Positions 39,784-50,612 are shown, counted from the first letter of the stretch. The stretch is 64,000 nucleotides of DNA from Pseudomonas iridis (GCF_017980685.1 NZ_JACXXO010000004.1:277997-341996), one strand, 5' to 3'. A program made the numbers and translations. Notes: generated by a model from the letters alone, not told the origin.

Positions 39784-40538
39784 TGCTCCGACAGGTATTG
39801 CTGATATTCCGGCGTACCGGGATAGAGTCGTTTTAATTGCAGGCCATAACTGGCTGCCTTGTCGCGATCTTCAAACACTTTCGCCAGCCGAACGCCGAGC
39901 AATAGACTACGTGCATTTTGTTCGGTTAGCAGGCTGAAACGGTCGTAATAGTCACGTGCGGGCACATAATGCCTGTCTTCGAAGGACAACTCAGCCATTT
40001 CCAGCAACGCTCGCGGTTGTTGACGATTCAACCGCAGGGCTTTTTCCAGTTGCTGCTGCGCCAGATCACGCTGGCCGAGCTTTGCCGCCGTCATGCCGAG
40101 GCTCTCGAACACGCGCGAGCGCTCAGGATACAGGGTATCGGCGGCGGCCTGTTCAAAACGCTCGTAGGCTTCCTTGTAACGCTGTTCTTCGTAGAGAAAA
40201 CTGCCGTAGTTGTTGAGGGTGCAGGCATCGGCGGGACGGGAAGACAAGGCCTTGCGGAAGTGTTCGTCAGCAAGTGCAGGCTCCATCTCGGCCTGGAACA
40301 CCAGTCCGAGCGCAGCATTGGCGTCCGGGTCAGAGCTGTCCAGGTCCAGGGCCTTTTTCAGCGGCACCTTGGCGCGCTCGGTCATGCCCTGCTGCAAATA
40401 CCCCAGCCCCAACTGCACATAAGCGGCGCGCGCTTCATCGCGGCCCTTGCTGGTCTTCATCGGGTTGTAGTCACCCGACAGGACACAGCCAGCACTCAGG
40501 CTGGCCAACAGCAACAGCAGCGCAAAGCGCAGGAACAT
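39780..40538 (-). CDS. pilW: Type IV pilus biogenesis/stability lipoprotein PilW (PilF)
   Basis: Outer-membrane pilotin that assists assembly of the PilQ secretin for type IV pili. It has 252 residues with lipoprotein signal MFLRFALLLLLASLSAGC. Six or so tetratricopeptide repeats follow (LGLGYLQQGMTERAKVPLKK, FRKALSSRPADACTLNNYG). The stop overlaps the rodZ start by four bases. In Pseudomonas the gene is usually called pilF and sits between rlmN and rodZ, as here. Confidence 0.93.
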   Translation of the reverse strand: MFLRFALLLLLASLSAGCVLSGDYNPMKTSKGRDEARAAYVQLGLGYLQQGMTERAKVPLKKALDLDSSDPDANAALGLVFQAEMEPALADEHFRKALSSRPADACTLNNYGSFLYEEQRYKEAYERFEQAAADTLYPERSRVFESLGMTAAKLGQRDLAQQQLEKALRLNRQQPRALLEMAELSFEDRHYVPARDYYDRFSLLTEQNARSLLLGVRLAKVFEDRDKAASYGLQLKRLYPGTPEYQQYLSEQ

Positions 40539-40550
40539 AGAGATCCTCTC

Positions 40551-41699
40551 TTAGTTTGTATTCGCGGCGTTCTGCGCCAGATCACCGTCGGCGTTCAATT
40601 CCCGCACGGCAATGTAACGTTCGCTGCGACGGGTGCGATCCAGCACCTGTCCTACCAATTGTCCACAAGCCGCGTCGATGTCTTCACCACGGGTGGTGCG
40701 CACAGTGACGTTGAAGCCTGCCTGATGCAGTTGATCCTGGAACCGGCGGATAGCATTGTTGCTAGGCCGCTCGTACCCGGAGTGCGGGAACGGGTTGAAC
40801 GGAATCAGATTGATCTTGCATGGAATGTCTTTCAGCAACTCGACCATCTCAACGGCATGTTCGACTTTGTCGTTGATGTCCTTGAGCAAAGTGTACTCGA
40901 TGGTCAGCACGCGCTTCTCGCCCAGGGACGACATGTAGCGCTGGCACGACTCGAGCAGCATCTTAAGCGGATATTTCTTGTTGATCGGCACCAATTGGTT
41001 ACGCAATGCGTCATTCGGTGCGTGCAGGGACAACGCCAGGGATACATCGATGTGCTTGGACAGCTCATCGATCATCGGCACCACACCCGACGTGGACAGA
41101 GTCACGCGGCGCTTGGAGATCCCGTAGCCGAGGTCGTCCATCATCAGATGCATGGCTGCGACGACGTTGTCGAAGTTCAGCAGCGGCTCACCCATGCCCA
41201 TCATCACCACGTTGGTGATGGCACGGTCGACGGTCGCCGGGACGCTGCCGAAAGATTTGTTGGCAATCCACACCTGACCGATGACTTCGGCGGCGGTGAG
41301 GTTGCTATTGAAGCCTTGCTTGCCGGTGGAGCAGAAACTGCAGTCCAGGGCACAGCCTGCCTGGGACGAAACGCATAACGTGCCGCGTTTGCCCTGGGGA
41401 ATGTACACGGTCTCGACACAGCTGCCGGACGCCACGCGCACCACCCACTTACGGGTGCCGTCGGTGGAGATGTCCTCGCTGACAACTTCGGGACCACGGA
41501 CCTCGGCAATAGCCTTGAGCTTGTCGCGCAAGGCCTTGCTGACGTTCGTCATGGCGTCGAAATCATCGACGCCAAAGTGGTGAATCCATTTCATTACCTG
41601 ACCGGCACGGAAACGCTTCTCCCCGATTGAGTCGAAGAATTTTTCCATTTCCGGCTGGGTCAGACCCAGCAGGTTGGTTTTAACAGTCGATGTAGTCAT
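40551..41699 (-). CDS. rlmN: Dual-specificity 23S rRNA A2503 / tRNA A37 methyltransferase
   Basis: Radical-SAM enzyme adding a methyl group at C2 of A2503 in 23S rRNA and A37 in some tRNAs. It has 382 residues. The cluster motif is [15 protein letters not shown] (CxxxCxxC) and the SAM region [16 protein letters not shown]. The C-terminal Cys used for methyl transfer is likely that in [12 protein letters not shown]. It is 12 bases upstream of pilW. Confidence 0.96.
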   Translation of the reverse strand: MTTSTVKTNLLGLTQPEMEKFFDSIGEKRFRAGQVMKWIHHFGVDDFDAMTNVSKALRDKLKAIAEVRGPEVVSEDISTDGTRKWVVRVASGSCVETVYIPQGKRGTLCVSSQAGCALDCSFCSTGKQGFNSNLTAAEVIGQVWIANKSFGSVPATVDRAITNVVMMGMGEPLLNFDNVVAAMHLMMDDLGYGISKRRVTLSTSGVVPMIDELSKHIDVSLALSLHAPNDALRNQLVPINKKYPLKMLLESCQRYMSSLGEKRVLTIEYTLLKDINDKVEHAVEMVELLKDIPCKINLIPFNPFPHSGYERPSNNAIRRFQDQLHQAGFNVTVRTTRGEDIDAACGQLVGQVLDRTRRSERYIAVRELNADGDLAQNAANTN

Positions 41700-41727
41700 G
41701 GATTCACCTTCACTCTTAAGCCAATGC

Positions 41728-42153
41728 TTAGCGAGTGGTTACTTCAGTAGCTGCGAAGAAGTACGAGATTTCACGAGCAGCTGCGGCTTCGGAGTCCGAA
41801 CCGTGAACAGCATTGGCGTCGATGGAATCAGCGAAATCAGCGCGGATGGTACCGGCAGCAGCTTCTTTAGGGTTGGTAGCGCCCATCAGCTCACGGTTCA
41901 GAGCGATAGCGTTTTCGCCTTCCAGAACCTGAACAACAACAGGACCGGAGATCATGAAGGAAACCAGGTCGCCGAAGAAACCACGAGCGCTGTGCTCAGC
42001 GTAGAAGCCTTCAGCTTCAGCTTTGGACAGTTGCTTCAGTTTCGAAGCTACAACGCGCAGGCCGGCTTTTTCGAAACGAGTGGTGATTTCGCCGATGACG
42101 TTTTTTGCAACAGCGTCAGGCTTGATGATGGAGAAAGTGCGTTGAACAGCCAT
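41728..42153 (-). CDS. ndk: Nucleoside diphosphate kinase
   Basis: Balances nucleoside triphosphate pools by phosphate transfer through a phospho-histidine. It has 141 residues. Signature [17 protein letters not shown] near the start and active His in [16 protein letters not shown] near residue 117. It has its own transcription unit downstream of the isc operon terminator. Confidence 0.98.
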   Translation of the reverse strand: MAVQRTFSIIKPDAVAKNVIGEITTRFEKAGLRVVASKLKQLSKAEAEGFYAEHSARGFFGDLVSFMISGPVVVQVLEGENAIALNRELMGATNPKEAAAGTIRADFADSIDANAVHGSDSEAAAAREISYFFAATEVTTR

Positions 42154-42180
42154 GGTGTAACTCCAGAAACGGTAATTTGT

Positions 42181-42212
42181 GAAAAATTAAACCCGCGAAT
42201 TATACGCGGGTT
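42181..42212 (-). terminator. Terminator of the isc operon
   Basis: Reading leftward, AACCCGCG-TATAATT-CGCGGGTT is followed by TAATTTTTC, 30 bases after the iscX stop and before ndk. Confidence 0.85.
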
Positions 42213-42241
42213 CTTGGGTATTGCCTAACCTGCGAGGACGA

Positions 42242-42442
42242 TCAGTCCAATTCTTCGGCCCAGAGCGTCTGAACCGCTTCCAGTACTTTCTCGCCAACCC
42301 GACCAGAGGTGTCATCAAAGTCAGGCAGATTCATGATCATCTGCTGCAGACGGACGAAACCTACAGAATATGGATCGATACCGGGGTGGGCCTCGGCCAG
42401 CTCTTCTGCAATACGTTGAACATCATTCCAACCGTAGCTCAT
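42242..42442 (-). CDS. iscX: Fe-S cluster assembly protein IscX
   Basis: Small acidic protein (66 residues) that binds IscS and modulates cluster assembly, probably as an iron sensor or adaptor. The sequence opens MSYGWNDVQRIAEELAEAHP and contains DPYSVGFVRLQQMI, both family hallmarks. It is last in the isc operon, 14 bases after fdx. Confidence 0.95.
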   Translation of the reverse strand: MSYGWNDVQRIAEELAEAHPGIDPYSVGFVRLQQMIMNLPDFDDTSGRVGEKVLEAVQTLWAEELD

Positions 42443-42456
42443 GACAGTCTTACCAG

Positions 42457-42798
42457 TCAGTGCGGCGCTTCGGCCGCATGGTTAAGCGAATATTTCGGAA
42501 TCTCGACGGTGATGTCTTCCTCACCCACGATAGCCTGACAGGCCAGTCGCGATTGCGCTTCCAGACCCCAGGCACGATCAAGAAAGTCTTCTTCCAGCTC
42601 GTCAGCCTCTTCCATCGAGTCGAAACCCTCGCGAATGATGCAGTGACAAGTGGTGCAGGCGCAGACGCCGCCGCAAGCACTTTCCATCTCGATGTGGTGT
42701 TCGTGGGCCAGTTCGAGAATCGATGTGCCGGGCGCAGCCTCGACCACCATACCCTCAGGGCAGAACTTGTCGTGGGGCAGAAAAATGACCTGCGGCAT
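42457..42798 (-). CDS. fdx: ISC-type [2Fe-2S] ferredoxin
   Basis: Electron donor for cluster assembly on IscU. It has 113 residues. Cluster ligands are in ESACGGVCACTTCHCI and the later Cys in SRLACQAIVGEED. The start shares one base with the hscA stop, so the genes are coupled. Confidence 0.97.
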   Translation of the reverse strand: MPQVIFLPHDKFCPEGMVVEAAPGTSILELAHEHHIEMESACGGVCACTTCHCIIREGFDSMEEADELEEDFLDRAWGLEAQSRLACQAIVGEEDITVEIPKYSLNHAAEAPH

Positions 42799-44663
42799 CA
42801 GATATCCTCGATTTCATTCAGATTGCGCCCCGACAGAGCGGCTTTCACCGTCAAATCCATGCGGCGGGCAGCAAAAGCATCGGTCACTTGCGACAGACGC
42901 TTGGTCTGCTGCTCGATGGCGTAACCATCGGTACCTTTCATCAGTTCGGCCAGTTCCTGCAATTGCAGGTCGATGACCATGCGCTCTTCGGCGTCGAGCA
43001 AACGCTCGCCATCCACCTCAAGAGCACCCTGCACGGCTTCGATCAGACGCTGAGCATCGACTTGCTGTTCACGCAGAACGCGAGCGACCTTGTCGTCATT
43101 GGCGTGCTGGAACGAGTCCTTGAGCATCTTGGCGATTTCGCCGTCGGTCAGACCGTAGGACGGTTTGACCTGAATGCTCGCTTCAACGCCCGAACCGAGT
43201 TCGCGGGCGGAAACGCTGAGCAGACCATCAGCGTCGACCTGGAAGGTCACGCGAATCTTCGCCGCACCCGCGACCATCGCTGGAATGCCACGCAATTCGA
43301 AACGCGCCAGCGAGCGGCAGTCACTGATCAACTCACGCTCGCCTTGCAGCACGTGAATCGCCATTGCCGACTGGCCATCTTTATAAGTGGTGAAGTCCTG
43401 AGCACGAGCGACGGGGATGGTGGTGTTTCGCGGAATCACCTTCTCCATCAGGCCGCCCATGGTTTCCAGCCCCAGGGACAGCGGAATCACGTCAAGCAGC
43501 AGCAGTTCGCCGCCATCGCGCTTGTTGCCAGCCAACGTATCAGCCTGGATCGCGGCACCGATGGCCACCACTTGATCCGGGTCGATTTCGGTCAACGGCT
43601 CACGACCAAAGGCTTCGGCAACCGCTTCGCGAACGCGCGGGACGCGAGTCGAACCGCCGACCATGACCACGGCATGCACGTCTTCCAGCTCGATGCCGGA
43701 ATCACGAACAGCGCGGCGGCAGGCTTTCAGGCTGCGCGAGACCATCGGCTCGATCAGCGCATCGAAGGCTTCGCGGGTCAGCGGTGCTTTCCAGTCGCCG
43801 TAGACAACTTCAACACTGGCCGCATCGGTCAGGGCTTCCTTGGCCGCGCAAGCGGTTTGCAGCAGATTACGTTGCGCGCCAGGATCGAGATCGGCGGACA
43901 GGCCCGCGCTCTCGATGATCCAGCTGGCAATCGCATGATCGAAATCATCGCCGCCCAGCGCGCTGTCGCCGCCAGTGGCCAGAACTTCAAACACGCCGCC
44001 AGTCAGACGCAGAATCGATATATCGAAAGTGCCGCCACCCAGGTCATAGATCGCGACCAGGCCTTCGGCGTGCTGATCCAGACCGTAAGCCACAGCGGCC
44101 GCGGTCGGCTCATTGAGCAGGCGCAGCACGTTCAGACCGGCCAATTGGGCCGCGTCCTTGGTGGCTTGGCGCTGAGCATCGTCGAAATACGCCGGAACGG
44201 TGATCACCGCGCCAACCAGTTCGCCGCCCAAGGCTGCTTCAGCACGCTGGCGCAACACTTTGAGGATTTCGGCGGAGACTTCGACCGGGCTTTTCGGGCC
44301 CTGCACGGTATCGATGAACGGCATGTGCGATTCGCCGCCGACAAAGCGGTACGGCAGTTGCTCGCCCAATTGCTTGACGTCGGACAGACCACGACCCATC
44401 AAGCGCTTGACCGACAGCACAGTGTTCAAAGGATCGGAAGCGGCAGCCAGTTTGGCCGACTCGCCGACTTCGACGCGGTCGGAGTGGTAACGCACGGCAG
44501 ACGGCAGGATGACCTGCCCGCTTGCGTCGGCCAGCGGCTCGGAAAGACCACTGCGCAACGCAGCGACCAGCGAATTGGTAGTACCCAAGTCGATCCCCAC
44601 AGCCAGGCGACGCTGGTGCGGTTGAGGACTTTGGCCGGGTTCGGCGATCTGCAGTAGGGCCAT
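42798..44663 (-). CDS. hscA: Fe-S assembly chaperone HscA
   Basis: Specialised Hsp70 that, with HscB, releases the cluster from IscU using ATP. It has 621 residues. ATPase motifs [29 protein letters not shown] and [15 protein letters not shown], and a substrate domain recognising the LPPVK motif of IscU. It is between hscB and fdx in the operon. Confidence 0.97.
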   Translation of the reverse strand: MALLQIAEPGQSPQPHQRRLAVGIDLGTTNSLVAALRSGLSEPLADASGQVILPSAVRYHSDRVEVGESAKLAAASDPLNTVLSVKRLMGRGLSDVKQLGEQLPYRFVGGESHMPFIDTVQGPKSPVEVSAEILKVLRQRAEAALGGELVGAVITVPAYFDDAQRQATKDAAQLAGLNVLRLLNEPTAAAVAYGLDQHAEGLVAIYDLGGGTFDISILRLTGGVFEVLATGGDSALGGDDFDHAIASWIIESAGLSADLDPGAQRNLLQTACAAKEALTDAASVEVVYGDWKAPLTREAFDALIEPMVSRSLKACRRAVRDSGIELEDVHAVVMVGGSTRVPRVREAVAEAFGREPLTEIDPDQVVAIGAAIQADTLAGNKRDGGELLLLDVIPLSLGLETMGGLMEKVIPRNTTIPVARAQDFTTYKDGQSAMAIHVLQGERELISDCRSLARFELRGIPAMVAGAAKIRVTFQVDADGLLSVSARELGSGVEASIQVKPSYGLTDGEIAKMLKDSFQHANDDKVARVLREQQVDAQRLIEAVQGALEVDGERLLDAEERMVIDLQLQELAELMKGTDGYAIEQQTKRLSQVTDAFAARRMDLTVKAALSGRNLNEIEDI

Positions 44664-44714
44664 CGTGATCAGGACTTATCTGTATATCAGGCGTGCGACC
44701 GGAGCGGCACTGGG

Positions 44715-45236
44715 TTAATCGTCGAGGCGCTCTTCTAACTGGCGCACTTCGTAGGTCAGCTTGTCGAGGAACTGCATGCGCCGCATCAGGCGTTCGGCCT
44801 GATCACGTTGCGCTGCATCGTCCCAACAGGCTGCAAAACTTTCGTTGAGTTCTTCCTGGGCCACTTTCAAGCGACGCTTGAATACCGCGACGCCGTCGAG
44901 ATCGGCACTGTCCTGAAGGTCTTCGAGCTCTTCGCGCCATTGCATCTGCTGCAAAAGAAACTCGGGATCGTGGACCGTGACTTCCATCGGCACTTCATGC
45001 CCACTGACCTTCAGCAGGTAGCGCGCACGCTGGGGCGGACTCTTGAGCACCTGATAAGCCTCGTTGAGGCCAGCAGATTGCTCAAGCGCCAACCGCTGCT
45101 CGCGCTCGGAAGCATCGGCAAAACGGTCAGGATGAACACCACGAGCCAACTCACGGTAGCGCGTGGCCAACTGCTCGAGATCCAGACGGAAGCTCGGTTG
45201 CAGCTCGAATAAAGCGAAATGACAAGGAGTACCCAC
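44715..45236 (-). CDS. hscB: Fe-S assembly co-chaperone HscB
   Basis: J-domain protein that delivers IscU to HscA. The likely start is GTG at 45236 (reads [17 protein letters not shown]), giving the standard 173 residues; the frame is open for 13 codons upstream, into the iscA end, without similarity. J-domain motif GVHPDRFAD near residue 32; the C-terminal helical IscU-binding domain is complete. Confidence 0.94.
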   Translation of the reverse strand: MGTPCHFALFELQPSFRLDLEQLATRYRELARGVHPDRFADASEREQRLALEQSAGLNEAYQVLKSPPQRARYLLKVSGHEVPMEVTVHDPEFLLQQMQWREELEDLQDSADLDGVAVFKRRLKVAQEELNESFAACWDDAAQRDQAERLMRRMQFLDKLTYEVRQLEERLDD

Positions 45237-45244
45237 GACAAGCC

Positions 45245-45568
45245 TCAGATGTTGAAGCTTTCGCCGCAGCCACACTCACCGCGTACGTTGGGGTTGTTGA
45301 ACTTGAAGCCTTCGTTCAACCCTTCCTTGACGAAATCGAGCTCGGTGCCGTCCAGGTAGGCCAGGCTTTTAGGGTCGATGATCACTTTTTCGCCGTGACT
45401 TTCGAACACCTGATCCTCTGCAACCACCTCGTCGACAAACTCCAGCACGTAGGCAAGGCCGGAACAACCTGTGGTGCGAACACCCAGACGAATCCCTTCA
45501 CCTTTGCCGCGCCCGTCGAGGGAGCGCCGCACGTGTCGAGCAGCCGCTTCTGTCATGCTGATAGCCAT
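45245..45568 (-). CDS. iscA: A-type Fe-S carrier IscA
   Basis: Carrier or iron donor in cluster transfer to apo-proteins. The start at 45568 ([17 protein letters not shown]) gives the standard 107 residues. Three conserved Cys are present: [15 protein letters not shown] and the [10 protein letters not shown] tail. Confidence 0.97.
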   Translation of the reverse strand: MAISMTEAAARHVRRSLDGRGKGEGIRLGVRTTGCSGLAYVLEFVDEVVAEDQVFESHGEKVIIDPKSLAYLDGTELDFVKEGLNEGFKFNNPNVRGECGCGESFNI

Positions 45569-45602
45569 CGGTGACTCCTTACTCGTCGCCAAATCCTGAA
45601 AG

Positions 45603-45989
45603 TCAGATCAAGCCTTTCTTCTGCTTGTAATCGCGAACAGCCGCCTTGATAGCGTCTTCAGCGAGTACCGAGCAGTGAATTTTCACTGGCGGCAGAGCCA
45701 GTTCTTCGGCCAGCTGGGTGTTCTTGATGGTTTCCGCTTCGTCCAGGGTCTTGCCCTTCATCCACTCGGTAGCGAGGGAGCTGGAAGCGATTGCCGAACC
45801 GCAGCCGTAGGTCTTGAACTTGGCATCTTCGATGATGCCCTGATCGTTGACCTTGATCTGCAGACGCATCACGTCGCCGCACGCTGGTGCGCCAACCATG
45901 CCAGTGCCGACATCCGGGTCTTCGGCATTCATCTTGCCGACGTTACGCGGGTTTTCGTAGTGGTCGATGACCTTTTCGCTGTAAGCCAT
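45603..45989 (-). CDS. iscU: Fe-S scaffold IscU
   Basis: Scaffold on which [2Fe-2S] clusters are built. The start at 45989 ([18 protein letters not shown]) gives 128 residues. Ligand cysteines are in [22 protein letters not shown] and IHCSVLAED, and the HscA recognition motif LPPVK is intact. Confidence 0.98.
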   Translation of the reverse strand: MAYSEKVIDHYENPRNVGKMNAEDPDVGTGMVGAPACGDVMRLQIKVNDQGIIEDAKFKTYGCGSAIASSSLATEWMKGKTLDEAETIKNTQLAEELALPPVKIHCSVLAEDAIKAAVRDYKQKKGLI

Positions 45990-46009
45990 GGTTCTAATCC
46001 TCACTCATC

Positions 46010-46066
46010 AGGGCCGCTCTTGAGGCCCTGTAGCTGCGCTGCGTCAGTCGCCGCGTCGCTACAGGG
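46010..46066 (-). promoter_or_regulatory. Competing hairpins between iscS and iscU
   Basis: On the minus strand CCCTGTAGC (46066-46058) can pair with GCTACAGGG (46034-46026). Alternatively AGGGCC (46029-46024) can pair with GGCCCT (46015-46010), just before the iscU RBS. The two helices share bases 46026-46029, so they exclude each other. A role in setting iscU against iscS expression is inference. Confidence 0.4.
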
Positions 46067-46089
46067 TCTGTATCCGGCGGCTTCTATAT

Positions 46090-47304
46090 TTAGTGTGCCG
46101 CCCACTCGATCTTCGAGATATCGACGCCGTCTTTGTACATGTCCCACAGCGGCGACAAAGTGCGCAGCTTGGTAACGGCCTCGCAGACTTTCTGCGCGGC
46201 GTAGTCGATTTCTTCTTCGGTGGTGAAACGGCCGAAGGTGAAGCGGATCGAGCTGTGTGCCAGTTCGTCGTTGCGGCCCAGGGCGCGCAGTACGTACGAA
46301 GGCTCAAGCGATGCCGAGGTGCACGCCGAACCGGACGAAACCGCCAGATCCTTGAGCGCCATGATCAGCGACTCGCCCTCAACGTAGTTGAAGCTCAGGT
46401 TCAGGTTGTGCGGAACGCGGGCAGTCAGGCTGCCGTTGACGTACAGCTCTTCCAGATGCTCGACCTGCTTGTAGAAACGGTCGCTCAAGGCTTTGATGCG
46501 CACGTTTTCAGCAGCCATGTCTTCCTTGGCTACACGGAACGCTTCGCCCATGCCGACAATCTGGTGGGTCGCCAGAGTACCGGAACGCATGCCGCGCTCG
46601 TGACCGCCGCCGTGCATGGTCGCTTCGATGCGCACACGCGGCTTGCGGCTCACGTACAGCGCGCCGATGCCTTTAGGGCCGTAGGTCTTGTGGGCAGAGA
46701 ACGACATCATGTCGACTTTCAGTTTCGACAGGTCGATGTCGACCTTGCCGGTGGACTGAGCAGCGTCAACGTGGAACAGGATGCCTTTGGCGCGAAGCAT
46801 CTCGCCGATGGCTTCGATGTCGTTGATGGTGCCGATTTCGTTGTTCACATGCATCGCCGACACGAGAATGGTGTCTTCACGCAGCGCGGCTTCGATCATT
46901 GCCGGAGTCACCAGTCCATCGGTCTGAGGCTCGAGGTAGGTCACTTCGAAACCTTCACGCTCCAGTTGGCGCATGGTGTCGAGGACAGCCTTGTGCTCAA
47001 TCTTGGTGGTGATCAGGTGTTTGCCCTTGGAGGCGTAGAAATGTGCCGCACCTTTGATCGCCAGGTTGTTGGACTCGGTGGCGCCGGAGGTCCAGACGAT
47101 TTCACGCGGGTCAGCATTGACCAGATCGGCCACCTGACGACGGGCGTTTTCGACGGACTCTTCAGCTTTCCAGCCGAACACATGGGAACGGGACGCCGGG
47201 TTACCGAAGTTTCCGTCGACCAGCAGGCATTCACTCATTTTTTGCGCAACGCGCGGATCGACCGGTGTGGTCGCAGAGTAATCAAGGTAAATCGGCAATT
47301 TCAT
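46090..47304 (-). CDS. iscS: Cysteine desulfurase IscS
   Basis: PLP enzyme that takes sulfur from cysteine for clusters, tRNA thiolation and cofactors. It has 404 residues. The PLP lysine lies in [17 protein letters not shown], the persulfide Cys in [16 protein letters not shown], and the C-terminus ISKIEWAAH is typical. It is second in the operon after iscR. Confidence 0.98.
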   Translation of the reverse strand: MKLPIYLDYSATTPVDPRVAQKMSECLLVDGNFGNPASRSHVFGWKAEESVENARRQVADLVNADPREIVWTSGATESNNLAIKGAAHFYASKGKHLITTKIEHKAVLDTMRQLEREGFEVTYLEPQTDGLVTPAMIEAALREDTILVSAMHVNNEIGTINDIEAIGEMLRAKGILFHVDAAQSTGKVDIDLSKLKVDMMSFSAHKTYGPKGIGALYVSRKPRVRIEATMHGGGHERGMRSGTLATHQIVGMGEAFRVAKEDMAAENVRIKALSDRFYKQVEHLEELYVNGSLTARVPHNLNLSFNYVEGESLIMALKDLAVSSGSACTSASLEPSYVLRALGRNDELAHSSIRFTFGRFTTEEEIDYAAQKVCEAVTKLRTLSPLWDMYKDGVDISKIEWAAH

Positions 47305-47351
47305 GGACTATCTCCTAAATCAGGGCTGGCGTGCCGCTGGCTCTACGGCTG

Positions 47352-47843
47352 TCATTCGACGGCGGACGCTTCAATCTTGTCCAGGCGTTGCGCCTTGCTG
47401 TTGCAACGGCGCTGGTCCTGACGCTGGGCTACTTCTTGCACCTCACGGCGAGTCACAAGATCAGCCAAGCTGATACCACTTAGAAATTCGTGAATCTGCA
47501 GGCTCAGATCGCACCACAGATGATGTGTCAGGCAAGTGTCGCCGGAATGGCAATCACCCTGCCCCCCGCACTTGGTGGCATCGACCGATTCGTTCACCGC
47601 GTCGATCACCTGGGCGACCTGAATGCCCTGCATGTCGCGGGACAACTGGTAGCCACCACCCGGACCGCGAACACTGGAAACCAGGTTACTGCGGCGCAGC
47701 TTGGCAAAAAGCTGTTCGAGATAGGACAGGGAAATGCCTTGGCGCTCGGAGATATCGGCCAGGGACACCGGCCCGTGCTGCGCGTGCAACGCCAGATCAA
47801 GCATGGCGGTCACGGCGTATCGGCCTTTTGTAGTCAGTCGCAT
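47352..47843 (-). CDS. iscR: Fe-S responsive regulator IscR
   Basis: Rrf2-family repressor that binds a [2Fe-2S] cluster and shuts down the isc operon when clusters are sufficient. The start at 47843 ([19 protein letters not shown]) gives 163 residues. Winged helix (about 1-80); cluster ligands C-x5-C-x5-C in [20 protein letters not shown], with the fourth ligand His just after. It is first gene of the operon, with its own binding sites upstream. Confidence 0.97.
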   Translation of the reverse strand: MRLTTKGRYAVTAMLDLALHAQHGPVSLADISERQGISLSYLEQLFAKLRRSNLVSSVRGPGGGYQLSRDMQGIQVAQVIDAVNESVDATKCGGQGDCHSGDTCLTHHLWCDLSLQIHEFLSGISLADLVTRREVQEVAQRQDQRRCNSKAQRLDKIEASAVE

Positions 47844-47874
47844 GGACAATTACCACGGAGTTCAGAATGGGGCG

Positions 47875-47903
47875 AGTATGCAATTCCCGAGTATTTAAGT
47901 CAA
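47875..47903 (-). promoter_or_regulatory. isc operon promoter
   Basis: Reading leftward, TTGACT (47903-47898), a 17-base spacer and CATACT (47880-47875) lie 32 bases before iscR. The promoter is overlapped by an IscR-type site. Confidence 0.65.
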
Positions 47904-47932
47904 CTATAAGACCTAGTGCTTTAGTCGGGTTT
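47883..47932 (-). promoter_or_regulatory. Two IscR type 1 binding sites
   Basis: Reading leftward, site A is close to AACCCGACTAAAGCACTAGG (47932 leftward) and site B is ATAGTTGACTTAAATACTCG followed by GG (47907 leftward). Both fit the type 1 pattern of inverted GACT/AGTC blocks around an A/T-rich centre. Site B covers the -35 box, so holo-IscR should repress its own operon. Confidence 0.7.
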
Positions 47933-48003
47933 ACCGGCGAAAGAGCGCGCGCATCATAGCAAAGGCAGGCCGTTAACAGCCAGAGGTACCGCGTTACCGT
48001 TCT

Positions 48004-48066
48004 TCGCGAGCAGGACCGCCCCCACACCGGGATGCAATCACCCGTGGGAGCGAGCCTGCTCGCGAC
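48004..48066. repeat. REP doublet, TCGCGAGCAGGCTCGC class
   Basis: Left arm TTCGCGAGCAGGACCGCCCC and right arm GGGAGCGAGCCTGCTCGCGA, inverted, between the cysE 3' end and the isc promoter region. The left arm has mismatches. Confidence 0.8.
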
Positions 48067-48080
48067 AGCAGCGGTGCGGT

Positions 48081-48860
48081 TTAGCTGGCCTGACTTTGAT
48101 CCTTGCCCTTCACACAGGCGAAGTCTTCTTCGCGCAGCTCAGGCAGATCTTTCGCACAGTAATTACTGCCCAGATCCTTCAGCGCGCCGCACATACCTTC
48201 CAGCCGCCCGTCCACCGCTTGCAGATGGTCGAGCAACTGACCGATGGCGCGCGCCACCGGGTCGGGCATGTCTTCGCTGACGCCATAGGCATCGAAACCG
48301 ATCTTCTCGGCCATGGCCTTGCGCTTGGCATCCTGCTCCTCATCGGATTTGACGATGATTCGACCTGGAATGCCCACGACTGTAGCGCCCGGCGGTACTT
48401 CTTTGGTCACCACCGCGTTGGAGCCGACCTTGGCACCGGCACCGACCGTGAACGGGCCGAGCACCTTGGCGCCAGCGCCCACGACAACGCCGTCGCCCAG
48501 TGTCGGGTGACGCTTGCCCTTGTTCCAGCTCGTACCACCCAGGGTAACGCCCTGATAAATGGTCACGTCATCGCCAATCTCGGCGGTTTCGCCAATGACG
48601 ATCCCCATACCGTGATCGATGAAAAAACGCCGACCGACCTTGGCGCCCGGATGAATTTCGATCCCGGTCAACCAGCGACCGAAGTTCGACACCAATCGCG
48701 CCAGCCATTTCAGCTCATTGCGCCAGAGCATGCCTGCCAATCGATGAATCCAGATGGCGTGCATGCCGGGATAGCAGGTCAGGACTTCAAAAGCGTTACG
48801 CGCCGCCGGGTCTCGATGGAATACGCTCTGGATATCTTCACGCAAACGCTCAAACATCAT
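48081..48860 (-). CDS. cysE: Serine O-acetyltransferase
   Basis: Makes O-acetylserine for cysteine synthesis, the substrate that IscS later desulfurises. It has 259 residues. N-terminal helical part and a left-handed beta-helix of hexapeptide repeats with [18 protein letters not shown] and [19 protein letters not shown]. The C-terminal tail after about residue 190 is longer than in E. coli and is predicted helical. Its start is adjacent to the trmJ stop, so the genes are probably co-transcribed. Confidence 0.95.
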   Translation of the reverse strand: MMFERLREDIQSVFHRDPAARNAFEVLTCYPGMHAIWIHRLAGMLWRNELKWLARLVSNFGRWLTGIEIHPGAKVGRRFFIDHGMGIVIGETAEIGDDVTIYQGVTLGGTSWNKGKRHPTLGDGVVVGAGAKVLGPFTVGAGAKVGSNAVVTKEVPPGATVVGIPGRIIVKSDEEQDAKRKAMAEKIGFDAYGVSEDMPDPVARAIGQLLDHLQAVDGRLEGMCGALKDLGSNYCAKDLPELREEDFACVKGKDQSQAS

Positions 48861-49631
48861 TCAGTCCTTCCGCTTTAGAAGCTCGCCACGGGCCGCTTTC
48901 TGGGTTTCCGTGAGGATGCCACGCAATATATTCATTTCCGCCCGGCTGACCGAGCTGCGTCCGTACAACCGGCGCAGGCGCGCCATCAAGTGCCGCGGTT
49001 TTTCCGGATCGAGGAATTCGATAGCGACCAGCGTCTGCTCCAGATGCTCATAGAATCGCTCCAGCTCATCCATGGTCGCCAGCTCGGCGCTTTTCACCGA
49101 GGCCACTTCTTCTTTCTCGATCTTGCTCGGCTGACCTTGTGCCGCCAGCCAGGCCATACGCACTTCATAGCTCAACACCTGCACCGCCGCACCCAGATTC
49201 AGCGAACTGAACTCAGGATCGGAGGGGATATGCACGTGAAAGTGACATCGCTGCAGCTCGTCATTGGTCAGGCCGGAATCTTCACGACCGAACACCAAAG
49301 CGATTTCCGCGCCTTGCCCGGCCTCCTCAACCACTTTGGTTCCGCATTCGCGCGGATCCAGCAGCGGCCAGGGGATGCGGCGGTCACGAGCACTGGTGCC
49401 AAGCACCAGATTGCAACCGACCAAGGCATCTTCAAGGGTGGCGACGACTTGGGCGTTTTCAAGGATGTCACCGGCACCGGAGGCGCGAGCATCGGCCTCG
49501 TGGTGCGGAAACAGGCGCGGCTCGACCAGCACCAAGCGCGACAGACCCATGTTTTTCATGGCGCGCGCGGCCCCGCCGATGTTGCCGGGGTGGCTGGTAT
49601 TGACCAGGACGACACGAATGTTCTGCAGCAA
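48861..49631 (-). CDS. trmJ: tRNA Cm32/Um32 2'-O-methyltransferase
   Basis: SPOUT-class methyltransferase acting on position 32 of several tRNAs. It has 256 residues. Opening IRVVLVNTSHPGNIGGAARA and knot motifs LVFGREDSGLTNDEL and LNLGAAVQVLSYEVRMA are characteristic. A C-terminal helical extension is present as in the bacterial family. Divergent from suhB across a roughly 145-base gap. Confidence 0.95.
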   Translation of the reverse strand: MLQNIRVVLVNTSHPGNIGGAARAMKNMGLSRLVLVEPRLFPHHEADARASGAGDILENAQVVATLEDALVGCNLVLGTSARDRRIPWPLLDPRECGTKVVEEAGQGAEIALVFGREDSGLTNDELQRCHFHVHIPSDPEFSSLNLGAAVQVLSYEVRMAWLAAQGQPSKIEKEEVASVKSAELATMDELERFYEHLEQTLVAIEFLDPEKPRHLMARLRRLYGRSSVSRAEMNILRGILTETQKAARGELLKRKD

Positions 49632-49776
49632 GGGAGGCGCTCTCGGACACAGGAAAGGGGTGCAAATCTTACAGAACAGCCTACCGTTAAGCTATGAAAG
49701 CGAACAGCGACCTTCTCCTGAAGAAAAGTTCTGATAGAATGCGCGGCTTTCTTTAACAACCTTAGGTGACACATCC

Positions 49777-50595
49777 ATGCAGCCCATGCTGAATATCGCG
49801 CTGCGCGCCGCCCGCAGCGCCAGTGAACTGATCTTCCGCTCCATCGAGCGCCTGGATACCATCAAGGTCGACGAAAAAGACGCCAAGGATTATGTATCCG
49901 AGGTGGACCGCGCCGCAGAGCAGAAAATCATCGACGCACTGCGCAAGGCTTACCCGAACCACTCCATCCGTGGCGAAGAGACCGGCATGCACGCCGGTAC
50001 CGGCATCGAAGGCGAAGAATACCTGTGGATCATTGATCCGCTGGACGGCACCACCAACTTCCTGCGTGGCATTCCTCACTTCGCTGTCAGCATCGCCTGC
50101 AAATACCGCGGCCGCCTGGAACACGCTGTTGTTCTGGACCCGGTTCGCCAGGAAGAATTCACCGCCAGCCGTGGTCGCGGCGCTCAACTGAACGGTCGCC
50201 GCCTGCGCGTCAGCGGTCGCACCAGCCTCGACGGCGCCCTGCTGGGCACTGGCTTCCCGTTCCGTGACGACCAGATGGACAATCTCGAAAACTACCTGGG
50301 CATGTTCCGCGCTCTGGTTGGCCAGACTGCCGGCATCCGCCGTGCTGGCTCGGCAAGCCTGGACCTGGCTTACGTGGCTGCCGGTCGTTTCGATGCATTC
50401 TGGGAGTCGGGCCTGTCCGAGTGGGACATGGCTGCAGGCGCCCTGCTGATTCAAGAAGCTGGCGGCTTGGTGAGCGATTTCACCGGCGGTCACGATTTCC
50501 TTGAAAAAGGCCACATCGTTGCCGGCAACACCAAATGCTTCAAGGCAGTGCTGACGGCGATTCAGCCGCACCTGCCGGCTTCGCTGAAGCGCTAA
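49777..50595 (+). CDS. suhB: Inositol-1-monophosphatase family protein SuhB
   Basis: Lithium-sensitive phosphatase fold that in bacteria also takes part in rRNA transcription antitermination. It has 272 residues. Metal-site motifs GEETGMH, IIDPLDGTTNFLRG and EWDMAAGALLIQEAGG are intact. RBS TTAGGTGA precedes the ATG. It faces trmJ divergently and ends in a strong terminator. Confidence 0.96.
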   Translation: MQPMLNIALRAARSASELIFRSIERLDTIKVDEKDAKDYVSEVDRAAEQKIIDALRKAYPNHSIRGEETGMHAGTGIEGEEYLWIIDPLDGTTNFLRGIPHFAVSIACKYRGRLEHAVVLDPVRQEEFTASRGRGAQLNGRRLRVSGRTSLDGALLGTGFPFRDDQMDNLENYLGMFRALVGQTAGIRRAGSASLDLAYVAAGRFDAFWESGLSEWDMAAGALLIQEAGGLVSDFTGGHDFLEKGHIVAGNTKCFKAVLTAIQPHLPASLKR

Positions 50596-50612
50596 GCTTC
50601 CGGCGAAACGAG

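Noticed and set aside
42888..44657. Plus-strand ORF of 589 codons
   Set aside because: It is antisense to hscA, with a shadow-type composition.
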